Below, in pieces: positions 5,244 through 7,941 of a stretch of DNA of 7,941 nucleotides. Made by a program: the position numbers and the translations under genes. How positions within the stretch are numbered: position 1 is the first letter of the stretch; every line of letters begins with the position of its first letter. The stretch lies in the NCBI GenBank assembly GCA_003649515.1, contig QMSC01000054.1, positions 1 through 7,941 of the forward strand. Direction: 5' to 3'. This stretch comes from Thermoprotei archaeon (GTDB taxonomy: Archaea; Thermoproteota; Thermoprotei; Thermofilales; B20-G17). A model generated the notes under the pieces. It was not told where the DNA came from. It did no database searches and was given only the letters and a program-made list of their open reading frames with translations.

Positions 5244-5752
5244 TCGCCTTTAGGGGTTAGCGTGGCTAGGACGAACTTCTTCCTCACACTATGGGATAAT
5301 CTTCCTGCACGCACTATTTCTAACGGATCTATTGGCTTATCGTAGGGATATACGTACACGAGGAAGGGTGCGTGGTCTATTCCGGGACCATACTCATATA
5401 CTGCGAACGTGGCACCAAACTTTATTCCCGACTTCACGACATAGCCCTTTGATCTCAAGTCCTTATACACTTTATAAGCCTCATCGAAGTTTGAGTATTC
5501 TTCTCTCCCAAGTTCGATGAGCCTATCTAAAGTCACAATATTGTCACCTTCATATACTTCCAACACTCCCCTCTCAACGAGGTAAACAGCTTCCATTAAA
5601 GATATTTCAAGTACGTCTTCGACTGAGAGATCCTTAACCTTTCTAATACTCACGAATCTTCCGTAAAAGCCGCCTCGATATAGCTCCCTACTCTGAGCTT
5701 TATCCGGAACAACTATCCTTTTACCCACAAGCAGAGCTTTGAATTTAATCAT
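5207..5752 (-). CDS. endA: tRNA-splicing endonuclease catalytic subunit EndA
   Basis: This enzyme cuts pre-tRNA introns at bulge-helix-bulge motifs, leaving 2',3'-cyclic phosphate ends. At 181 residues it has the single-unit size of the catalytic subunit. The N-terminal domain (about 1-85) precedes the catalytic C-terminal domain. All three catalytic residues appear present: Tyr119 in GATFAVYEYG, His127 in GIDHAPF, and Lys158 in the signature RLSHSVRKKFVLA. The start is ATG 5752, with AGAGGTT about 6 nt upstream. In Crenarchaeota this subunit pairs with a second structural subunit to form an (alpha-beta)2 enzyme able to cut introns at odd positions; no second subunit gene is in the window. 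It shares a promoter region with the divergent RHH gene and lies by tRNA-Trp, which needs it twice. Confidence 0.93.
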   Translation of the reverse strand: MIKFKALLVGKRIVVPDKAQSRELYRGGFYGRFVSIRKVKDLSVEDVLEISLMEAVYLVERGVLEVYEGDNIVTLDRLIELGREEYSNFDEAYKVYKDLRSKGYVVKSGIKFGATFAVYEYGPGIDHAPFLVYVYPYDKPIDPLEIVRAGRLSHSVRKKFVLATLTPKGEIEYYSFQWFGA

Positions 5753-5817
5753 TCCAGTAACCTCTTATTATTTTTCAAAGTAAAGCTTAATACGTTAACG
5801 TTTCCTTAAATTAACGG
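5753..5817. promoter_or_regulatory. shared divergent promoter of endA and the RHH gene
   Basis: A 65-bp region with two back-to-back promoters. For the RHH gene, CTTAATA (5786-5792) lies about 29 nt before the GTG, so its mRNA may be leaderless. For endA, minus-strand TAATTTAAG (5805-5813) would start a transcript near 5783 with a roughly 30-nt leader carrying AGAGG at 5761-5765. The two TATA elements interleave, so occupancy of one promoter should affect the other. Confidence 0.55.
5792..5801. promoter_or_regulatory. palindrome ACGTTAACGT, candidate RHH operator
   Basis: A perfect 10-bp palindrome between the two TATA-like elements. The half TTAACG occurs again at 5811-5816, exactly 16 bp downstream in the same orientation. 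RHH dimers commonly bind short palindromes or tandem repeats in their own promoters. A protein bound here would lie between TATA box and start site for both the RHH gene and endA. The operator role is inference from position and symmetry. Confidence 0.4.
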
Positions 5818-6012
5818 GTGCTCATAACGCAGAGAATAGCTATAAGGATACCTCGAGAGCTTGAAGAGGCCATGGAAAGGCTCATTGAAGCACAGGTCTA
5901 CAAATCTAGGTCAGAGATAGTTAGAGAGGCCGTTAAAGAGCTTCTTAAAAAGGAATTTTGGGGGCTTAATGAGGGGTGGACGCGATGGGAGAAGCGTCTA
6001 TTCAGAGGCTAG
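5818..6012 (+). CDS. ribbon-helix-helix (CopG/MetJ-like) DNA-binding regulator
   Basis: A 64-residue protein with a complete RHH fold. The strand RIAIRIP (residues 6-12) contacts DNA in a dimer. Helix A covers about 13-28 (RELEEAMERLIEAQVY), the turn is KSRSE, and helix B is EIVREAVKELLKKEF. The 16-residue tail WGLNEGWTRWEKRLFRG is aromatic and may contact a partner. The GTG start has no clear ribosome site, but the TATA-like element about 29 nt upstream suits a leaderless mRNA. The gene overlaps the ATPase gene by 28 bases, implying coupled expression. It could be an autorepressor of this pair, or an antitoxin-like protein, though the downstream gene is not a known toxin type. Confidence 0.85.
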   Translation: MLITQRIAIRIPRELEEAMERLIEAQVYKSRSEIVREAVKELLKKEFWGLNEGWTRWEKRLFRG

Positions 6013-6668
6013 ATTTGGAAAGCCTTCTATCGGAAAATAGGGTACATCTGCTTACGGCACCACCCGGCGGAGGTAAAACGATTTTCGCGTTGCAGTTTCT
6101 ACTTAATGGCGTACTTAAAGACGAACGAGCAGCGTACTTCATAACTAATGAATCCCTTCTAAGTCTATCAACGGGCTCGAAGGCTTTCGGATGGCCATTA
6201 GAGGAGTTTCAGAAAAAGGACATGCTTATCGTTTACTACACTCCTTTCTCCAGACTCTGGAGGAATTTCGAGTACTCACCCAAAAACTTTGAGCAGGTGG
6301 TACAAGCAATAAAAGTAACTTTAGAGAGCGAGAGAAAACCTGTGAAGAGAATAGCTATCGATAGCTTAGACGGTCTTCTTCCCTTATCGATCCCTACAGA
6401 GGCTAGAATAGACTTCTATAGAAGGCTTATAGAAGTCCTCGAGGAGAATAGTAAATATACATGTCTTCTGACCGCAAGCCCTATGTTGGGTGAATTTCTT
6501 GCACATTATGTGCACGCTTTCTTCGAAATAAAAATCGCGAGGACTGGAGGAAACATAAGACGAACGCTTGTGGTGAGAAAGATCAGATGGAGTGAAAGTG
6601 GGTTAGAGAGACAGTCCTTTACCTTAACACTAGTGCCAGGAGTAGGCTTCGTGCTCCAAAGGGAGTGA
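5985..6668 (+). CDS. RecA/KaiC-like P-loop ATPase, single domain
   Basis: A 227-residue RecA-superfamily protein. Walker A is APPGGGKT (25-32) and Walker B is RIAIDSLDG (122-130). After the second strand, YFITNES (51-57) stands where KaiC has its catalytic Glu pair, so only one acid (Glu56) remains. The usual KaiC opening (TGIPGLDELLGGG-like) is missing; it begins IQRLDLESLLSENRVHLL instead, and there is no second ATPase domain. ATG 5985 is preferred over GTG 5976 because GAGGGGTG (5971-5978) lies 6 nt before it. It overlaps the RHH gene by 28 bases. Family members include regulators (GvpD, FlaH/ArlH, KaiC-like) and RadA paralogues. The pairing suggests a nucleotide-dependent partner of the RHH protein, but the specific role is unknown. 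Confidence 0.85.
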   Translation: MGEASIQRLDLESLLSENRVHLLTAPPGGGKTIFALQFLLNGVLKDERAAYFITNESLLSLSTGSKAFGWPLEEFQKKDMLIVYYTPFSRLWRNFEYSPKNFEQVVQAIKVTLESERKPVKRIAIDSLDGLLPLSIPTEARIDFYRRLIEVLEENSKYTCLLTASPMLGEFLAHYVHAFFEIKIARTGGNIRRTLVVRKIRWSESGLERQSFTLTLVPGVGFVLQRE

Positions 6669-6676
6669 AAGAATCC

Positions 6677-6684
6677 TTATATAG
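6677..6684 (+). promoter_or_regulatory. TATA box of tRNA-Pro
   Basis: TTATATAG centred about 32 nt before the tRNA 5' end and just after the ATPase stop codon. A second AT-rich element, ATAAAATTA, follows at about 6691-6699 but is too close to the tRNA for usual spacing. Confidence 0.6.
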
Positions 6685-6712
6685 CCTTAGATAAAATTAT
6701 TTTCCGAGTAAA

Positions 6713-6786
6713 GGGGCCGTAGTCTAGCCTGGTATGATGCGCGGCTTGGGCCCGCGTGGTCCCGGGTTCAAATCCCGGCGGCCCCA
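6713..6786 (+). tRNA. tRNA-Pro(TGG), no intron
   Basis: Acceptor strands GGGGCCG/CGGCCCC, discriminator A at 6786, no encoded CCA. The T arm is CCGGG-TTCAAAT-CCCGG. The anticodon stem CGCGG/CCGCG closes loop CTTGGGC, giving anticodon TGG at 6747-6749. Total length is 74 nt. It begins 44 bp after the ATPase stop on the same strand. Confidence 0.95.
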
Positions 6787-6859
6787 TAGGCTTGTATGAG
6801 GTTTAATTATTGAAACGTATTGTTCTCGTTCCTTCCCGGCTTAAATAAACCAAAAAGCT

Positions 6860-6867
6860 TTAAAATT
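6860..6867 (+). promoter_or_regulatory. TATA box of tRNA-Asn
   Basis: TTTAAAAT lies about 24 nt before the tRNA 5' end, preceded by AAAAAGC, which could act as a BRE-like element. The 101 bp between tRNA-Pro and tRNA-Asn hold nothing else that I recognise. Confidence 0.6.
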
Positions 6868-6887
6868 TGCACGAATATCAATAGAAC

Positions 6888-6961
6888 GCCGGGGTAGCTC
6901 AGCCAGGTAGAGCGCTCGGCTGTTAACCGAGTGGTCGTGGGTTCGAATCCCACCCCCGGCG
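6888..6961 (+). tRNA. tRNA-Asn(GTT), no intron
   Basis: Acceptor strands GCCGGGG/CCCCGGC, discriminator G at 6961, as expected for Asn. The D stem is GCTC/GAGC, the anticodon stem CTCGG/CCGAG closes loop CTGTTAA with anticodon GTT at 6922-6924, and the T arm is GTGGG-TTCGAAT-CCCAC. Length is 74 nt. It converges on the SPFH gene, which ends 17 bp away. Confidence 0.96.
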
Positions 6962-6978
6962 TACCTACAGGTATGTCG

Positions 6979-7941
6979 TTAGGGCGAGGTTTTGTGCTCT
7001 TCGCCTTTAAGCGGTGTTAGGGGCATCATTAACGGTACTGATTGTCCTTGAGGAACTATTATCACTAAGTTTCCTTTCTCACCTATCCTCTCTAGGGCCG
7101 CGATGTAGTAGTAAATTATGGCGTAATCTGAGCGGTTATAAGCCTGGATTATCAAAGCTATTGCGCGTCGTTGCGCTTCCGCCTGGATTAAAGTTGCATT
7201 AGCTTGGGCGAGCGCTCTAATTATCTGTGCCCTGGCTTCGCCTTCAGCCTCCAGGATCCTTGCTGCAGCGGAAGCATTAGCTTCAATGAGCAGCTTTTGG
7301 CGTTTATACTCAGCGGCCAGTGCCTCTTGCTGAGCGGCTAACTTTAACTCTATAGCTCGTTTAATAGCCTCTGGAAAATCTATATTCCTAACAGCTACGT
7401 CAATTATCTGGAGACACCCTTTAACAGTGGGGTCTTCGCGAAGCCTTGCTTCGACTTCTTGTACTATTACTCCTCTCACTTTCTCACGCCTTTCAATGAC
7501 TTCCGTTAATTTGTACCTCGCAATAACGTTCCTGACGGTTTCTCTGACTATGGGTACAATAACGCTCTCCTCAAAGTCGAGGAGAGGGTATCTTGTTACG
7601 AGGATTTTAATGGCTTCGTCATTTCTCTGCACTTGGTACCTAACTGTAATGTCGATGTATACGGTTGCTCCATCGCGCGTTATAGCTTGCACTTCAGGAT
7701 AATCTCGTGGAGGGTTTTTGAACATATCCACTGTTTCTACGCGAAGGTAAACTATCTTCACACCTTGCCATGGGGCTTTAATGAAGTATGCTGGTCCGTA
7801 GACTACGCCCACGATCGAGCGGGAGAGTGGGTCATATATCACTGCGGCCTCGCTTATATCAACGTAACTCACGATCCCCGCTATTAGGATCGAGCTGGCG
7901 ATCAAGGCCAGTATAATTATGAGTAAAAGGTATTTCGTGAG
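6979..7941 (-). CDS. SPFH/prohibitin-stomatin-like membrane protein (5' end beyond the window)
   Basis: The frame is open from TAA at 6979-6981 to the right edge, so the start is outside. An in-frame TTG at 7905 is unlikely to be the start because it would cut a membrane helix, YLLLIIILALIASSILIAG, in half. After this helix comes an SPFH domain (VYGPAYFIKAPWQGVKIVYL, TRDGATVYIDITVRYQV, then VRETVRNVIARY). A long Ala/Glu-rich coiled coil follows (AAQQEALAAEYKRQKLLIEA onward), and then a hydrophobic, Pro-rich tail ending HKTSP. Family members form oligomeric rings or cages on membranes and often work with an NfeD-type protease or FtsH; any such partner would lie outside the window. At least 320 residues are visible. 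It is convergent with tRNA-Asn. Confidence 0.88.
   Translation of the reverse strand, partial: LTKYLLLIIILALIASSILIAGIVSYVDISEAAVIYDPLSRSIVGVVYGPAYFIKAPWQGVKIVYLRVETVDMFKNPPRDYPEVQAITRDGATVYIDITVRYQVQRNDEAIKILVTRYPLLDFEESVIVPIVRETVRNVIARYKLTEVIERREKVRGVIVQEVEARLREDPTVKGCLQIIDVAVRNIDFPEAIKRAIELKLAAQQEALAAEYKRQKLLIEANASAAARILEAEGEARAQIIRALAQANATLIQAEAQRRAIALIIQAYNRSDYAIIYYYIAALERIGEKGNLVIIVPQGQSVPLMMPLTPLKGEEHKTSP

Noticed and set aside
5818..6668. Toxin-antitoxin locus (RHH antitoxin plus downstream toxin)
   Set aside because: The second gene is a P-loop ATPase with intact Walker motifs and not a PIN, RelE or MazF-type toxin, so gene order alone is not enough.
6713..6786. Reading the tRNA-Pro anticodon as GGG
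   Set aside because: Shifting the loop by one base breaks the anticodon stem (G opposite G). The register CGCGG/CCGCG gives TGG.
7427..7887. Plus-strand ORFs at 7427-7702 and 7633-7887
   Set aside because: Both are antisense to the SPFH gene, with no domain evidence.
1..7941. CRISPR arrays, insertion sequences, attachment sites or integrases
   Set aside because: No regularly spaced repeats, transposase motifs, terminal inverted repeats or tRNA-end duplications were found by eye, although five tRNAs offer possible integration targets.

Overview
The window looks like a chromosomal segment of a thermophilic archaeon, most likely in the Crenarchaeota/Thermoproteota. Support comes from archaeal-type tRNAs without encoded CCA ends and with short bulge-helix-bulge introns, a stand-alone archaeal tRNA-splicing endonuclease subunit, the archaeal families FAU-1 and UPF0147, TATA-box promoters, and GTG/TTG starts. 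Genus cannot be fixed from sequence reading alone.

Layout from left to right: a possible C-terminal gene tail (1-57); a short AT-rich spacer with a perfect TATA palindrome; tRNA-Leu(CAG) with a 17-nt intron (minus); a minus-strand pair encoding UPF0147 and then the FAU-1 ribonuclease; an intergenic stretch with a weak C/D-box RNA candidate; a plus-strand pair of overlapping genes for an Ard1/RimI-type N-acetyltransferase and a radical SAM protein; the convergent tRNA m1A methyltransferase gene trmI; tRNA-Met(CAT) with a 36-nt intron (plus); tRNA-Trp(CCA) with two introns (minus); a possible frameshifted small gene; endA, the tRNA-splicing endonuclease (minus); a divergently transcribed ribbon-helix-helix regulator overlapping a RecA/KaiC-like ATPase gene (plus); tRNA-Pro(TGG); tRNA-Asn(GTT); and an SPFH/prohibitin-like membrane protein gene that runs off the right edge (minus).

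The unifying theme is stable-RNA maturation: an RNase E/G-like enzyme, a tRNA methyltransferase, the splicing endonuclease and five tRNAs, three of which need splicing. tRNA-Trp carries both an anticodon-loop intron and a non-canonical D-arm intron and lies next to endA. The endA promoter is shared with the RHH-ATPase pair, and a 10-bp palindrome sits where a bound repressor could shut both promoters; this regulatory link is inference.

The least explained items are the RHH-ATPase module, the uncharacterised radical SAM protein coupled to the acetyltransferase, the apparent ATT start of that acetyltransferase, and the frameshifted coding remnant behind endA. I saw no CRISPR array, insertion sequence or rRNA gene.
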